From Devosia sp. Leaf420 (GTDB lineage Bacteria > Pseudomonadota > Alphaproteobacteria > Rhizobiales > Devosiaceae): a stretch of DNA of 64,000 nt. The number at the start of each line of letters is the position of its first letter. Position 1 is the first letter of the stretch. The stretch is taken from positions 79,817 to 143,816 of the forward strand of contig NZ_LMQU01000009.1 of the NCBI RefSeq assembly GCF_001425445.1, read 5' to 3'. Below, one piece after another: positions 16,715-26,245 of this stretch. A model generated the notes under the pieces. The model did no database searches. It saw only the letters and a program-made list of their open reading frames with translations, and was not told the DNA's origin. The position numbers were made by a program, and so were the translations under genes.

Positions 16715-17706
16715 GTCTCAAGGTCGTCGACAATAGCGGGAGCAGCCACGCGCCCGCGCACAAGCGTAATCCGGGCTACCCGCTCGATCTCGATTGGGTT
16801 GAACGCGTCCGCATGAACCGCTCGGCCCTCGAACGCCGCGCCGGCTCCATCGGCGCGCGCCGCACTGTCAAGAAGGACTACCAGCTCGCCTGGCTCCTCA
16901 AAGCCATCACGCTGATCGACCTGACGACGCTCAATGCCGACGATACACCCGGCCGCGTAGAGCGCCTCTGCGCCAAGGCGCGCAATCCGCTCCGCGCTGA
17001 AATCGTCGACAAGCTCGGGGTCGGTGATCTGCGCATCCTTCCCGGCGCCGTCTGCGTCTACCACACCTTCGTCAAGACCGCGGTCGACGCGTTGGAAGGG
17101 ACCGGAATTCCAGTCGCCGCCGTCTCGACTGCCTTCCCCCACGGCCTCGCTCCCGTCGACACCAAGATCGCCGAAATCGAAGCCTCGGTAAGAGACGGCG
17201 CTCAGGAAATCGACATTGTCATCGAGCGCGGCATGGTCCTGCGCGGCGATTGGCAGGCGCTTTACGATCAGGTCCGCGCCTTCCGCAAGGCCTGCGGCGA
17301 CGCGCATATCAAGACCATTTTGGGCACGGGCGAACTCGCCACCCAGACCAATATCGCCAAAGCCTCGCTCGTCTGCATGCTGGCCGGCGCCGATTTCATC
17401 AAGACCTCGACCGGCAAGGAAAAGGTCAACGCCAATCTCGTCACCTCGCTGACCATGATCCGCATGATCCGCTGGTTCAATGAAGAGACCGGCATCGAGA
17501 TCGGCTACAAACCAGCCGGCGGTATCGCGACCGCGGGCGACGCGCTCAAATATATGGCGCTGATGAAAGAGGAACTGGGGACCCATTACCTGAATCCCCA
17601 TTTATTCCGTTTCGGCGCTAGCGGATTGTTAACGGATATAGAACGTCAACTCGAGCACGGGTTAACCGGCCACTACGCCGCCGACTACCGCCAGCCGATG
17701 GTGTGA
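16711..17706 (+). CDS. deoC: Deoxyribose-phosphate aldolase
   Basis: DeoC splits 2-deoxyribose 5-phosphate into glyceraldehyde 3-phosphate and acetaldehyde by a Schiff-base mechanism. At 331 residues it is of the longer form (like eukaryotic DERA) rather than the about 250-residue E. coli type. The catalytic lysine lies in DFIKTSTGK and the second lysine in YKPAGGIATAGDA. An N-terminal extension of about 50 residues precedes the barrel. It overlaps the PNP gene by four bases and is followed after eight bases by the aldehyde dehydrogenase that can remove its acetaldehyde product. Confidence 0.95.
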   Translation: MSLKVVDNSGSSHAPAHKRNPGYPLDLDWVERVRMNRSALERRAGSIGARRTVKKDYQLAWLLKAITLIDLTTLNADDTPGRVERLCAKARNPLRAEIVDKLGVGDLRILPGAVCVYHTFVKTAVDALEGTGIPVAAVSTAFPHGLAPVDTKIAEIEASVRDGAQEIDIVIERGMVLRGDWQALYDQVRAFRKACGDAHIKTILGTGELATQTNIAKASLVCMLAGADFIKTSTGKEKVNANLVTSLTMIRMIRWFNEETGIEIGYKPAGGIATAGDALKYMALMKEELGTHYLNPHLFRFGASGLLTDIERQLEHGLTGHYAADYRQPMV

Positions 17707-17714
17707 GGCCACAA

Positions 17715-20081
17715 ATGAACAAGATCGCACAAATCTTCGAAACCCTCGAATACGGCCCCGCACCCGAAACTGCTGACCAGGCAAATGCCTGGCTCGACAG
17801 CAAAAATCGGACTTTTGGCCACTTCATCGACGGCGCCTGGACCGCCCGCGGCAAGACCTTTGCCTCGACCAATCCGGCAACAGGCGAAAAACTGGCCGAC
17901 ATCACCGACGGCACCTCTGCCGACGTCGATTCAGCTGTAGCTGCCGCCCGCGCCGCCTTCCCATTGTGGAGTGGTCTAAGTGGTTATGAGCGCGGGAAAT
18001 TTCTCTATTCCATCGCCCGCATGATCCAGAAGCACAGCCGCCTCTTCGCCGTGCTCGAAACCATGGACAACGGCAAGCCAATCCGCGAAAGCCGCGACGC
18101 CGATATCCCCTTGGTAGCACGGCATTTTTATCACCACGCCGGCTGGGCCACACATCTCGAACGTGAATTCCCCGACCATGTCCCCTATGGTGTCTGCGGC
18201 CAGATCATCCCGTGGAATTTCCCGCTGCTGATGCTGGCCTGGAAGATCGCACCGGCTCTCGCCGCCGGCAATACGGTGGTCCTCAAACCCGCCGAATTCA
18301 CGTCGCTCACTGCGCTACTTTTCGCTGAAATCTGTGAGCGCGTCGGCCTTCCCAAGGGCGTCGTCAACATAGTCACGGGCGAAGGCGAGACGGGCGCGGC
18401 CCTGGTAAACCATTCCGACGTCGACAAAATCGCCTTCACCGGTTCGACCGAAGTGGGAAAAATCATTCGCGCCGCCACGGCCGGAACCGGCAAGGGCCTG
18501 TCGCTCGAACTCGGCGGCAAATCGCCCTACATCGTCTTCGAGGACGCCGATCTCGACTCGGCGGTTGAAGGTCTCGTCGAGGCCATCTGGTTCAACCAGG
18601 GCCAAGTCTGCTGCGCCGGCTCACGTCTTCTGGTCCAAGAATCCATCGAAGAACGCTTTATCGCCAAGGTGAAAAAGCGCATGGCCAATCTTCGGGTCGG
18701 CGATCCCCTTGATAAATCAGTCGATATCGGCGCGCTGGTCGCCCCGGTGCAGGTCGAGCGCATCCGTGACCTGATGAAAAAGGGCGTCGCCGAAGGCGCT
18801 GTGGTCTACGAGCCCGATGGCACAGTACCGGCCAATGGCTGCTTCCTGAAACCGGCCCTCGTCACCAATGTCTCCCCGGCTAACACTCTTGTGGAAGAAG
18901 AGATTTTTGGCCCCGTGCTGGTCGCCATGAGCTTCCGCACACCTGAAGAAGCCGTCGCGCTTGCCAACAACACCCGCTACGGTCTTGCCGCGACGCTGTG
19001 GAGCGAGAACATCAATCTCGCGCTGGATATAGCGCCAAAGCTCAAGGCCGGTGTCGTCTGGATCAACGGCACCAACCAGTTCGATGCTGCCGTCGGTTTC
19101 GGCGGATATAAAGAGTCCGGCTTCGGTCGCGAAGGCGGCCGCGAAGGCATGTCGGCTTACCTGAAACCCAAGTGGGAGAAGGCGCTCCAACCGGCTCCTG
19201 TGGCGACGTCGGTTCCTGCCAAGGCGGCAAACCCGCTCGATGCCGAACATCTCGACCAGACAGCCAAGATGTATATCGGCGGCAAGCAGGCACGGCCCGA
19301 TAGCGGCTATAATCGGCCGGTCCATGGCACTGACGGCGCGCTCGTCGGCGAAGTCGGCGATGGCAATCGCAAGGATATTCGCAATGCCGTCGAAGCGGCT
19401 CGCGCCGCGCTTGGCTGGGGCACGACTGCAGCGCATTCCCGCGCGCAGATCCTCTATTTCCTTGCCGAAAATCTCGACTATCGCCGGGACGAATTCGCGG
19501 CGCGCATCAAGGTGCAGACCGGCGATGACGGCTCCAAGGAAGTCGCTCAGTCCGTCGAGCGCCTGTTCGCCTTTGCTGGCTGGGCCGACAAATATGATGG
19601 GGCGGTGCACAACCCGCCCATGCGCGCCGTTGCCGCCGCCATGGTCGAGCCGCTTGGCGTGATCGGCGTGGTTGCTCCACCCTCGCGCCCGCTGCTCGGG
19701 TCGATCGCGCTGATCGCTCCAGCGCTCGCCATGGGGAATACCGTCGTGCTAGTGCCTTCGGAGGGCTCGCCGCTGTCGATGACCGATTTTTACCAGGTGC
19801 TCGAAACCTCCGACATGCCTTCTGGCGTCGTCAATATCGTCACCGGTGAAAGTGTCAGCCTTGCCAAGACTTTGGCCGAACACGATGGCGTCGATGGGCT
19901 TTGGTTCGCGGGGTCTGCCGAAGGCTCTGCCATGGTCGAGAAGGCCTCGGTGGGCAATCTCAAGCAGACCTGGACGAGCCGCGGGCTCTACTATGATCTT
20001 GCCGATCAGCGCTTTGCCGGGGACTATTTCCTCGGTAAGGCGACGCAGGTGAAGAACGTCTGGATTCCATACGGGGCGTGA
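17715..20081 (+). CDS. ALDH16-like aldehyde dehydrogenase: active N-terminal ALDH domain plus cysteine-less C-terminal pseudo-ALDH domain
   Basis: From the ATG at 17715 (AGG six bases upstream) this encodes 788 residues. Residues 30-500 form a complete ALDH domain: NAD-site IIPWNFPLLM, general base Glu265 in LELGGKSP, catalytic Cys299 in FNQGQVCCAG and C-terminal FGGYKESGFGREGG. Residues 519-788 are a second, shortened ALDH-like domain (PLGVIGVVAPPSRPLL, SGVVNIVTGE) that contains no Cys and lacks the catalytic half. This layout matches the ALDH16 family, where the second domain is non-catalytic. The position just after deoC suggests oxidation of acetaldehyde to acetate, inferred from context. 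A GTG at 17703 is in frame but overlaps the deoC stop and is less likely. Confidence 0.9.
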   Translation: MNKIAQIFETLEYGPAPETADQANAWLDSKNRTFGHFIDGAWTARGKTFASTNPATGEKLADITDGTSADVDSAVAAARAAFPLWSGLSGYERGKFLYSIARMIQKHSRLFAVLETMDNGKPIRESRDADIPLVARHFYHHAGWATHLEREFPDHVPYGVCGQIIPWNFPLLMLAWKIAPALAAGNTVVLKPAEFTSLTALLFAEICERVGLPKGVVNIVTGEGETGAALVNHSDVDKIAFTGSTEVGKIIRAATAGTGKGLSLELGGKSPYIVFEDADLDSAVEGLVEAIWFNQGQVCCAGSRLLVQESIEERFIAKVKKRMANLRVGDPLDKSVDIGALVAPVQVERIRDLMKKGVAEGAVVYEPDGTVPANGCFLKPALVTNVSPANTLVEEEIFGPVLVAMSFRTPEEAVALANNTRYGLAATLWSENINLALDIAPKLKAGVVWINGTNQFDAAVGFGGYKESGFGREGGREGMSAYLKPKWEKALQPAPVATSVPAKAANPLDAEHLDQTAKMYIGGKQARPDSGYNRPVHGTDGALVGEVGDGNRKDIRNAVEAARAALGWGTTAAHSRAQILYFLAENLDYRRDEFAARIKVQTGDDGSKEVAQSVERLFAFAGWADKYDGAVHNPPMRAVAAAMVEPLGVIGVVAPPSRPLLGSIALIAPALAMGNTVVLVPSEGSPLSMTDFYQVLETSDMPSGVVNIVTGESVSLAKTLAEHDGVDGLWFAGSAEGSAMVEKASVGNLKQTWTSRGLYYDLADQRFAGDYFLGKATQVKNVWIPYGA

Positions 20082-20090
20082 GCCCAAGTC

Positions 20091-20202
20091 ACCCCCTCCC
20101 AGCCTCCCCCTGATAGGGGGAGGAGCGCGTCGGTTCTTGCCGCAATATCGAGACGACCTCTAGGCTATTCCTCCCCCTAGCAGGGGGAGGTTAGGTGGGG
20201 GT
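20091..20202. repeat. Palindromic intergenic element with two internal hairpins
   Basis: Between the aldehyde dehydrogenase and deoA lie two G/C-rich hairpins (CCTCCCCCTgatAGGGGGAGG and CCTCCCCCTagcAGGGGGAGG) that are also inverted repeats of each other, with outer arms accccctccc... and ...ggtgggggt pairing. It has the same layout as the element at 15248-15375 but a different sequence. Confidence 0.8.
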
Positions 20203-20228
20203 AATTCCTCAGAGCTGAAAGCCATCCA

Positions 20229-21551
20229 ATGGTCTTCCTCCCCCAAGAAGTGATCCTGAAAAAGCGCAATGGCGAGAAACTTCCCAAGGAAGACATCGCC
20301 CGCTTCATCGTCGGCTTTGCCGAAGGGACGGTGTCCCATGCGCAGGCGGCCGCTTTTGCCATGGCGGTCTATTTTCGGGATATGAGCATGGATGAGCGCG
20401 TCGCGCTGACGCTCGCCATGCGCGATTCCGGAAGCGTGCTCGATTGGTCCGATCTCGATGGTCCGGTCGCGGACAAGCATTCGACCGGCGGTGTGGGCGA
20501 CAATGTTTCGCTGATGCTTGCGCCGATCCTTGCCGCCATCGGCATCTATGTGCCGATGATTTCCGGCCGCGGCCTGGGCCACACGGGCGGTACGCTCGAT
20601 AAATTCGATTCCATTCCCGGCTATCAGACCCAGCCCGACAATACGCTCTTCCGCAACGCGGTGCAGCAGGCCGGCTGCGCCATTATCGGCCAGACCGCCG
20701 ATCTCGCGCCAGTCGACAAGACGCTTTACGCCATTCGCGACGTGACCGGAACGGTCGAATCCATCTCCCTGATCACCGCATCGATCCTGTCGAAGAAACT
20801 GGCTGCAGGCCTTGGAGCATTGGTGCTCGACGTCAAGACGGGTTCTGGCGCCTTCATGCCGACCCTCGAAGCATCCCGCGATCTCGCCAAAAGCCTGGTG
20901 GATGTGGCCAATGGTGCCGGCCTCAAGACCGGCGCTTTGATTACCGATATGAACCAGCCTCTGGCGAGTGCTGCGGGCAATGGCCTCGAGATGCGCAATG
21001 CCGTCGAATTTCTGACGGGTAAGCACCAGGACCGGCGCCTTCGCGAAGTGACACTTGCCTTGTCGGCGGAAATTTCCCTGATGACCGGAATGGCGGAAAC
21101 GTCTGCCGCCGCTCGCAAAAAAGTGGAAGTCGCCCTCGATAGCGGCAAGGCGACGGAGCACTTTTCGAAAATGGTTTCTGTGCTGGGTGGCCCGGCCGAT
21201 TTCGTCGAGCGCATGGATGAGCATCTGCAGCCGGCGCCGATCGTTCGCGACGTTCTCGCGGGAGGCCGCGGCACGATCGCCGAGATCAATACGCGCGGCG
21301 TCGGCATGGCGGTTGTCGCCCTTGGTGGCGGTCGGGCAACGCCGACGGACGCCATCGATCATCGGGTGGGGTTCGATCGCCTGCTTGGTCTTGGCGCGGA
21401 AGTCGAACCAACTACCCCGATCGCCCGCATCCACGCCGCCGATGAAGCTTCGGCAGCCGATGCCGAAGCGCGTCTGCGCTCTGCCTATTTCGTCGGCTCC
21501 GGCGCGCCAAAATTCGCATTGATCGCCGACCGCATCACCGCCACGGAGTAA
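20229..21551 (+). CDS. deoA: Thymidine phosphorylase
   Basis: A 440-residue glycosyltransferase family 3 enzyme converting thymidine or deoxyuridine plus phosphate to base and 2-deoxyribose 1-phosphate. The phosphate and substrate motifs are present: [29 protein letters not shown], and [10 protein letters not shown]. Length is as in E. coli DeoA (440). It follows the palindromic element and lies four bases ahead of deoB, so deoA, deoB and upp form a tight unit. Confidence 0.96.
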   Translation: MVFLPQEVILKKRNGEKLPKEDIARFIVGFAEGTVSHAQAAAFAMAVYFRDMSMDERVALTLAMRDSGSVLDWSDLDGPVADKHSTGGVGDNVSLMLAPILAAIGIYVPMISGRGLGHTGGTLDKFDSIPGYQTQPDNTLFRNAVQQAGCAIIGQTADLAPVDKTLYAIRDVTGTVESISLITASILSKKLAAGLGALVLDVKTGSGAFMPTLEASRDLAKSLVDVANGAGLKTGALITDMNQPLASAAGNGLEMRNAVEFLTGKHQDRRLREVTLALSAEISLMTGMAETSAAARKKVEVALDSGKATEHFSKMVSVLGGPADFVERMDEHLQPAPIVRDVLAGGRGTIAEINTRGVGMAVVALGGGRATPTDAIDHRVGFDRLLGLGAEVEPTTPIARIHAADEASAADAEARLRSAYFVGSGAPKFALIADRITATE

Positions 21552-21555
21552 GCCC

Positions 21556-22773
21556 ATGCCACGCGCAATTGTCTGCCTTCTCGACAGTGTCGGCATTGGC
21601 GGCTCGCCTGATGCCAATCAATATGGCGACCAGGGCGCCAATACGGTCGGCCATATCGCCGAATGGGCCGCCGAGGGCAGGGCGGACAGAGCCGGCCTCC
21701 GTTCCGGTTCGCTCAATGTGCCGAACATGGACGCCATGGGCCTTGGGGCAGCGATCAAACTGTCCACGGGCAGCCTGCCACCCAATCTCAGCGATGTGCC
21801 AAAGGGCGGCCGGTTCGGCGTTGGTCGTGAGATCTCGCGCGGCAAGGATACGCCATCGGGGCATTGGGAAATCGCCGGCGTGCCGGTGCCTTTCGATTGG
21901 GGCTATTTTCCACAATCCGAACCAACCTTTCCGCCGCACCTGATCGAAGAATTTGTTCGACGCGCTGAGCTCCCCGGCATTTTGGGCGACAAGCATGCCT
22001 CGGGTACGGACATCATCGCTGCGCTCGGCGAAGAGCATATCCGCACCGGCAAGCCGATCTGCTACACCTCGATCGATAGCGTCTTCCAGATAGCGGCGCA
22101 TGAAAGCCACTTTGGGCTCGAGCGGCTCTACGAGATCTGCAGACAAGCCTTCGAACTGACGGCGCCGCTCAATATCGGTCGCGTCATCGCTCGGCCGTTC
22201 GTTGGCGACACCCCGGACACGTTCAAGCGCACCGGCAATCGTCGTGATTTCGCCATTCCGCCACCAGAACCAACATTGCTTGATCGCAATCAGGCGGCCG
22301 GCAATCAGGTCTATGCGGTTGGGAAAATTTCGGACATTTATGCCGGTTCCGGCGTGACCCACAAGATCAAGGGGACCGGGATTCCGCAGTTGTTCGACAA
22401 GACGCTCGACGCCATGGAAATGGCCGCAGACCGCGCTTTCATAATGACCAATTTCGTCGATTTCGATTCTGAGTATGGTCATCGCCGGGATGTGCCGGGT
22501 TATGCCGCGGCACTCGAATTGTTCGATGCGCGGCTGCCCGAACTGATCGCCAAGATGCGTTACGACGATCTGCTCGTCCTGACGGCTGACCACGGCAATG
22601 ATCCGACGTGGCCGGGCACCGATCACACGCGCGAACAGGTGCCGATCCTCGTCTTTTCCCCAGCCCTCCCCAAAGGAGAGATTGGCATTCGCTCCACCTT
22701 CGCAGATATTGGGGAAAGCATAGCCGCATGGCTCGGGCTGGCGCCCGGCCGCCACGGCAGGTCCTTCCTGTAA
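21556..22773 (+). CDS. deoB: Phosphopentomutase
   Basis: A 405-residue member of the alkaline phosphatase superfamily that interconverts (deoxy)ribose 1-phosphate and 5-phosphate, linking the phosphorylases to DeoC. Metal-binding motifs are seen near the N-terminus ([14 protein letters not shown]), around the catalytic Thr ([10 protein letters not shown]) and near the C-terminus ([19 protein letters not shown]). The length is the family norm. It begins four bases after deoA and ends 18 bases before the preferred upp start. Confidence 0.96.
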   Translation: MPRAIVCLLDSVGIGGSPDANQYGDQGANTVGHIAEWAAEGRADRAGLRSGSLNVPNMDAMGLGAAIKLSTGSLPPNLSDVPKGGRFGVGREISRGKDTPSGHWEIAGVPVPFDWGYFPQSEPTFPPHLIEEFVRRAELPGILGDKHASGTDIIAALGEEHIRTGKPICYTSIDSVFQIAAHESHFGLERLYEICRQAFELTAPLNIGRVIARPFVGDTPDTFKRTGNRRDFAIPPPEPTLLDRNQAAGNQVYAVGKISDIYAGSGVTHKIKGTGIPQLFDKTLDAMEMAADRAFIMTNFVDFDSEYGHRRDVPGYAAALELFDARLPELIAKMRYDDLLVLTADHGNDPTWPGTDHTREQVPILVFSPALPKGEIGIRSTFADIGESIAAWLGLAPGRHGRSFL

Positions 22774-22791
22774 CCGAGAGAGATGATCGAT

Positions 22792-23433
22792 ATGAGCAAA
22801 GTCGTGGGCAATGTCACAGTCATCGATCACCCGCTGATCCAGCACAAGCTGACGATCATGCGCAACAAGGAGACCTCCATCGCCGGTTTCCGGCGGCTGC
22901 TGCGCGAGATTGCTCACCTGATGTGCTATGAAGTGACGCGCGATCTGGAGCTTGAAATGATTCCGATCGACACGCCCATGGCGACGATGGATTCGCCTGC
23001 CATCAAGGGCAAGAAGCTGGTTTTCGCCTCAATCCTGCGCGCCGGTAACGGTCTTCTCGATGGCATGCTCGATCTCGTCCCAGCCGCGCGCGTCGCCCAT
23101 ATCGGCATCTATCGCGACCACGAGACGCTCGAGCCGGTCGAATACTACTTCAAGGCGCCATCCAACCTTGAAGACCGCCTGATCATCGTCGTCGATCCCA
23201 TGCTGGCGACCGGCAATTCGGCCACGGCCGCGATCGAAAAGCTCAAGGAGCGCGGCGCCAATAATATCCGCTTCCTGTGCCTCTTGGCGGCGCCCGAAGG
23301 CATCGTCAATTTCGAAAAGGCGCATCCGGATGTGCCGGTTTATACAGCCTCGATCGACAGCCATCTCAACGAGAAGGGCTATATTATTCCCGGCCTCGGT
23401 GATGCGGGCGACCGCATGTACGGCACACGGTAA
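22792..23433 (+). CDS. upp: Uracil phosphoribosyltransferase
   Basis: Salvages uracil with PRPP to UMP. The PRPP loop is visible as [12 protein letters not shown], and the C-terminus [13 protein letters not shown] is characteristic of Upp. Two starts are possible, ATG at 22783 and 22792; the purine-rich GAGAG lies directly against the first but about nine bases before the second, so 22792 (213 residues) is preferred. It captures the uracil released by DeoA, completing pyrimidine recycling within this locus. Confidence 0.95.
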   Translation: MSKVVGNVTVIDHPLIQHKLTIMRNKETSIAGFRRLLREIAHLMCYEVTRDLELEMIPIDTPMATMDSPAIKGKKLVFASILRAGNGLLDGMLDLVPAARVAHIGIYRDHETLEPVEYYFKAPSNLEDRLIIVVDPMLATGNSATAAIEKLKERGANNIRFLCLLAAPEGIVNFEKAHPDVPVYTASIDSHLNEKGYIIPGLGDAGDRMYGTR

Positions 23434-23436
23434 GTT

Positions 23437-23832
23437 ATGACAAAACTTGCCCATTCGATGCTCCGCGTGCTCGATGAAGCGCGGTCTGTGGATTTTTATC
23501 GCCGCGCCTTTGGGCTCGAAATCGTCAACCGGATCGAATTCGCCGATTTCACTCTGGTCTATATGGCCCATGAACTCGATGGCTTCGAGCTGGAACTGAC
23601 CATCAATCACGGCCGCGCCGAGCCCTATAATCTCGGCGACGGCTATGGGCATCTCGCAGTCGTCGTGGACAATCTGCAGGCCGAGCACGAGCGGTTCACG
23701 GCCGAAGGATTTACTGTCGGCAAGGTGGTGGATTTCAAGAACGGCAATGTGCCAGTCGCGCGCTTCTTCTTCGCGACCGACCCCGACGGCTACAAAATCG
23801 AAGTCATCCAGAAGGGTGGTCGCTTCCAGTAA
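23437..23832 (+). CDS. gloA: Glyoxalase I (lactoylglutathione lyase)
   Basis: A 131-residue VOC enzyme closely resembling bacterial Ni-type glyoxalase I, which isomerises the methylglyoxal-glutathione hemithioacetal to S-lactoylglutathione. Metal ligands are apparent: His6 (AHSMLRV), Glu in LELTINHG, His in GYGHLAVVV and Glu in GYKIEVIQ. RVLDEARSVDFYRRAFG is the usual N-terminal helix. It begins three bases after upp, suggesting cotranscription although functionally distinct, and ends before a strong terminator. Confidence 0.92.
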   Translation: MTKLAHSMLRVLDEARSVDFYRRAFGLEIVNRIEFADFTLVYMAHELDGFELELTINHGRAEPYNLGDGYGHLAVVVDNLQAEHERFTAEGFTVGKVVDFKNGNVPVARFFFATDPDGYKIEVIQKGGRFQ

Positions 23833-23843
23833 CCGCAAATATG

Positions 23844-23871
23844 AAAAACCCCGGATCGCTCCGGGGTTTTT
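23844..23871. terminator. Bidirectional rho-independent terminator
   Basis: The inverted repeat CCCCGGATCGCTCCGGGG flanked by A5 and T5 sits between the convergent gloA (plus) and HAD hydrolase (minus) genes and fits a terminator for both. Confidence 0.9.
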
Positions 23872-23872
23872 G

Positions 23873-24493
23873 TTATTTGGCCTTGAGCGGCAGGCCGAGG
23901 GCGATCAGTTCGCCGCGGAGTGCGACGGGGTCCTTGAAGTGGATGCCGTGCATGCCGAACTTGCGGGCGGCGACGATATTGGGTTCGCTGTCGTCGATGA
24001 AAACGCAGGAATCTGGCGCGAAGCCATAGCGTTCGCAGAAGACGCGATAGATGCGCGGATCGGGTTTGACGAGGCCTTCGAGGCCCGAAACGATCACGCC
24101 ATCGAATTTTTCGAGGAATGGCCACTCGCCGAGGCAACTCACCCATTTTTCCCAGGAGAAATTGGTGATGGCGAAGGTTGGGATATCCTGTTCGATCAGC
24201 TCGTTGTGGATGTCGACCGTACCATGAATGAAGTCGCCGAGCGTTTCTTTCCAGCGAAGATCAAAGGCCTGGATTTCGCGCCAATATTTCGGAAAGCGCG
24301 TGATCAGCTTGGCGACGCCTTCAGCATAGATTTCGCCGGCATCGAATTCGAGATTCCAGTCGCCGGTGCAGATGTTCTGGTGAAACCACAACGCATCCTC
24401 CTCGCTCTCGAAGAGCTTGCGGAACAGATACATAGGGTTCCAGTCGACGAAAACGCCGCCCAGGTCGAAGACAGGGATGATTGTGTCGTTCAT
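23873..24493 (-). CDS. HAD-superfamily hydrolase (subclass IA-like)
   Basis: From the ATG at 24493 the product has 206 residues. HAD motifs: I, FDLGGVFVDW (nucleophile Asp10; the second Asp of DxD is Gly, as in YihX-like phosphatases); II, TNFSWE; III, KPDPRIY; IV, FIDDSEPN. The cap lies between motifs I and II, so type IA. It may dephosphorylate small sugar or organic phosphates; the substrate cannot be assigned. The upstream extension to 24553 is proline/arginine-poor in signal and less likely coding. Confidence 0.88.
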   Translation of the reverse strand: MNDTIIPVFDLGGVFVDWNPMYLFRKLFESEEDALWFHQNICTGDWNLEFDAGEIYAEGVAKLITRFPKYWREIQAFDLRWKETLGDFIHGTVDIHNELIEQDIPTFAITNFSWEKWVSCLGEWPFLEKFDGVIVSGLEGLVKPDPRIYRVFCERYGFAPDSCVFIDDSEPNIVAARKFGMHGIHFKDPVALRGELIALGLPLKAK

Positions 24494-24571
24494 GCTCTTG
24501 ATCGGTTCGAGGTGAAGCTCACCGCTTCTGGCACGCTGGCCGGAACTCGGCAACCGCTCAGGCCATGGCGA

Positions 24572-25138
24572 TCACATCAGATCGATTCTGCCGCCGAAGC
24601 GGGGCATGAACAGCGCGGAGCGGTTGAGATCGAACGTGCTCGTGAAAACAAGGCCAAGCAAGGGTTTGTAGGCATAGCGGGCTTCCGAAGCGATTACGGT
24701 CTGGCCTTTGGCGATGGCGATCGTCTCGGCCGGCAACGTATAGGGCTGCCCTTTGGGGTGATCGGCAACCGTCCCCGAATATCTGCCATCAGCAAAGCGG
24801 ACCGACCAGAGAACCGTCGTCTGCCCGGTTGATGAAACCGAAACCGCCGTTACTGTCTGCGTCAGCCCAGTTGTGACATAGGGCGTCATGATGCTGGTCG
24901 CCGCGTCGAAATAATCCTTCATCTGGTCGCTGGTGATGGTCTTGTTGGCGCGTGCCACAAGGTCGCCCACAGCGCCGGAAACGGTCTGAACCTTACGATC
25001 TGCCGTGAGGAGCGCTGCTGCTTCCGAAGAGCCAAGATAAAGCGTCAGCATCAGTGGGACGACCAATGCAAATTCAACTGCTGCCGTGCCGGTCTCTTTG
25101 CGAATGAAACGGCGCAAATACTTCATCAGTTTACCCAT
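24572..25138 (-). CDS. TadE/TadG-like pilus assembly protein
   Basis: This 188-residue protein has the TadE-like N-terminus: basic residues, GTAAVEFALVVPLMLTLYLG (TadE-like signature with Glu after the hydrophobic start) giving a single membrane helix at about 17-37, then an extracytoplasmic beta-rich domain. Such pseudopilins are processed and help Flp pilus assembly. Its start overlaps the stop of the upstream TadE-like gene by one base (TGATG), so the pair is coupled. Both lie on the minus strand at the edge of the tad locus. Confidence 0.85.
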   Translation of the reverse strand: MGKLMKYLRRFIRKETGTAAVEFALVVPLMLTLYLGSSEAAALLTADRKVQTVSGAVGDLVARANKTITSDQMKDYFDAATSIMTPYVTTGLTQTVTAVSVSSTGQTTVLWSVRFADGRYSGTVADHPKGQPYTLPAETIAIAKGQTVIASEARYAYKPLLGLVFTSTFDLNRSALFMPRFGGRIDLM

Positions 25139-25665
25139 CAGAACGGCTCATTTCTGAAAACCGTCGCAGCACCCATCAATAGCCGACCATCTCCCAGCCG
25201 ATTATCGGCGAGCGGCGTCTGCAGAATGGAAGGGTAGCGATAATAGACCTGGATCATGACGACGCCGGAGGCGACGCCAGGCTGCCATTCGTCCGATTTG
25301 CTCCACTTGCAATTGCTTTTGCAATCGCGGTCGAGCGGTACTTCATAATCTGCGGATTGAAAGGTATCGATCTGCCGGACACTGACATACATGTCCGAAC
25401 AGTCGCCGAAGAGCCCAAACAAGCGCCCACAAACGTCTTTCTTGTAGTCGGCAACGGTCCAATTGCGGCGCTGCGCTTCGCCAGTGCGGATCAGCCGACT
25501 TGTATCCTGCACCCCGCTTTCCAGCACTTGTGCTGCAAGGTAATTGACTGACGTTTCGAGGATGGCGCCCAGAAGGGTGAAAAAGATCGGCGCAAGCAAG
25601 GCAAATTCGACTGCGGTTGCGCCGCGCGTATCGCCAAAGAAGGATTTGCGTCGAAGACGTGCCAT
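25138..25665 (-). CDS. TadE-like pseudopilin
   Basis: From the ATG at 25665 (GGTGGAA upstream) the product has 175 residues: a short basic leader, GDTRGATAVEFALLAPIFFTLLGAI (TadE motif and membrane helix, about 12-36), then a domain with four Cys (CGRLFGLFGDC and CKSNCKW) that probably form periplasmic disulfides. Together with the downstream paralogue it would be a TadE/TadF pair of the Flp pilus system. A TTG at 25683 in frame is an alternative start with no separate ribosome site. Confidence 0.85.
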   Translation of the reverse strand: MARLRRKSFFGDTRGATAVEFALLAPIFFTLLGAILETSVNYLAAQVLESGVQDTSRLIRTGEAQRRNWTVADYKKDVCGRLFGLFGDCSDMYVSVRQIDTFQSADYEVPLDRDCKSNCKWSKSDEWQPGVASGVVMIQVYYRYPSILQTPLADNRLGDGRLLMGAATVFRNEPF

Positions 25666-25792
25666 GCCTTTTCCACCCGGCAAGCGGACAATTTCCGCTA
25701 TGCGCTCTAAGTGAACCGGTTATGGCTAAAGCGTCGTTAGGATTGGTGAACCCAAGCGCCGAATTCAGGTTCAGGGTTAAGCAGGGCTAAAT

Positions 25793-26245
25793 CTAATTGC
25801 CAGTTGTCTGGATCAATTGCGACGATGCGAGCGCCTGGGTCGTAAAGGCATTGTCATCGCCGAGCATGACCGTCGGCTGACAAACGGGCGCGCAGCTCAG
25901 AGTGGTGCGCGACTGTCCCTGGTAGACGGTGGTCACGCCGGCCTGCATTTGCACGACATCGATCAGAGTGTCGGCGATGGGCTCGCCATAGGCATCCAGG
26001 ACGATCAGATTGGTCTGTCCATAGCTCTTGCCGGTCAGGATCAGCGTCTGTGGATCCTGGATGGTGACGTCGGCGATCCCTGGATTTCCGACGATCACCG
26101 TCGCGGCCGGTGCGCTCATGCGCAAAACCCGCGCCATGTTCACCTTCACATCGATCGGCGCATTATCCGTGGCAAGGGTTGGCACTGCCGTCGCGAGCAG
26201 GATTGAGAAGCCTGTGAAGGCAATTTTGCGGAACATGGCACTCAT
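25793..26245 (-). CDS. Stand-alone secretin N-terminal-domain protein (CpaC N-domain-like)
   Basis: From the ATG at 26245 this makes 150 residues with a signal peptide (FTGFSILLATAVPTLA) followed by one domain that matches the N-terminal domain of CpaC secretins: VKVNMARVLRMSAPAATVIVGNPGIADV and LTGKSYGQTNLIVLDAYGEPI. The same pattern occurs near the N-terminus of the CpaC encoded here (DLELNKSMIVDLPAGVAEVIVSQPSVA). No secretin beta-barrel part follows, so this is not a truncated secretin pore. Two cysteines in SCAPVC lie near the C-terminus. It is transcribed away from the pilin genes. It probably acts in the periplasm in pilus assembly; exact role unknown. Confidence 0.8.
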   Translation of the reverse strand: MSAMFRKIAFTGFSILLATAVPTLATDNAPIDVKVNMARVLRMSAPAATVIVGNPGIADVTIQDPQTLILTGKSYGQTNLIVLDAYGEPIADTLIDVVQMQAGVTTVYQGQSRTTLSCAPVCQPTVMLGDDNAFTTQALASSQLIQTTGN

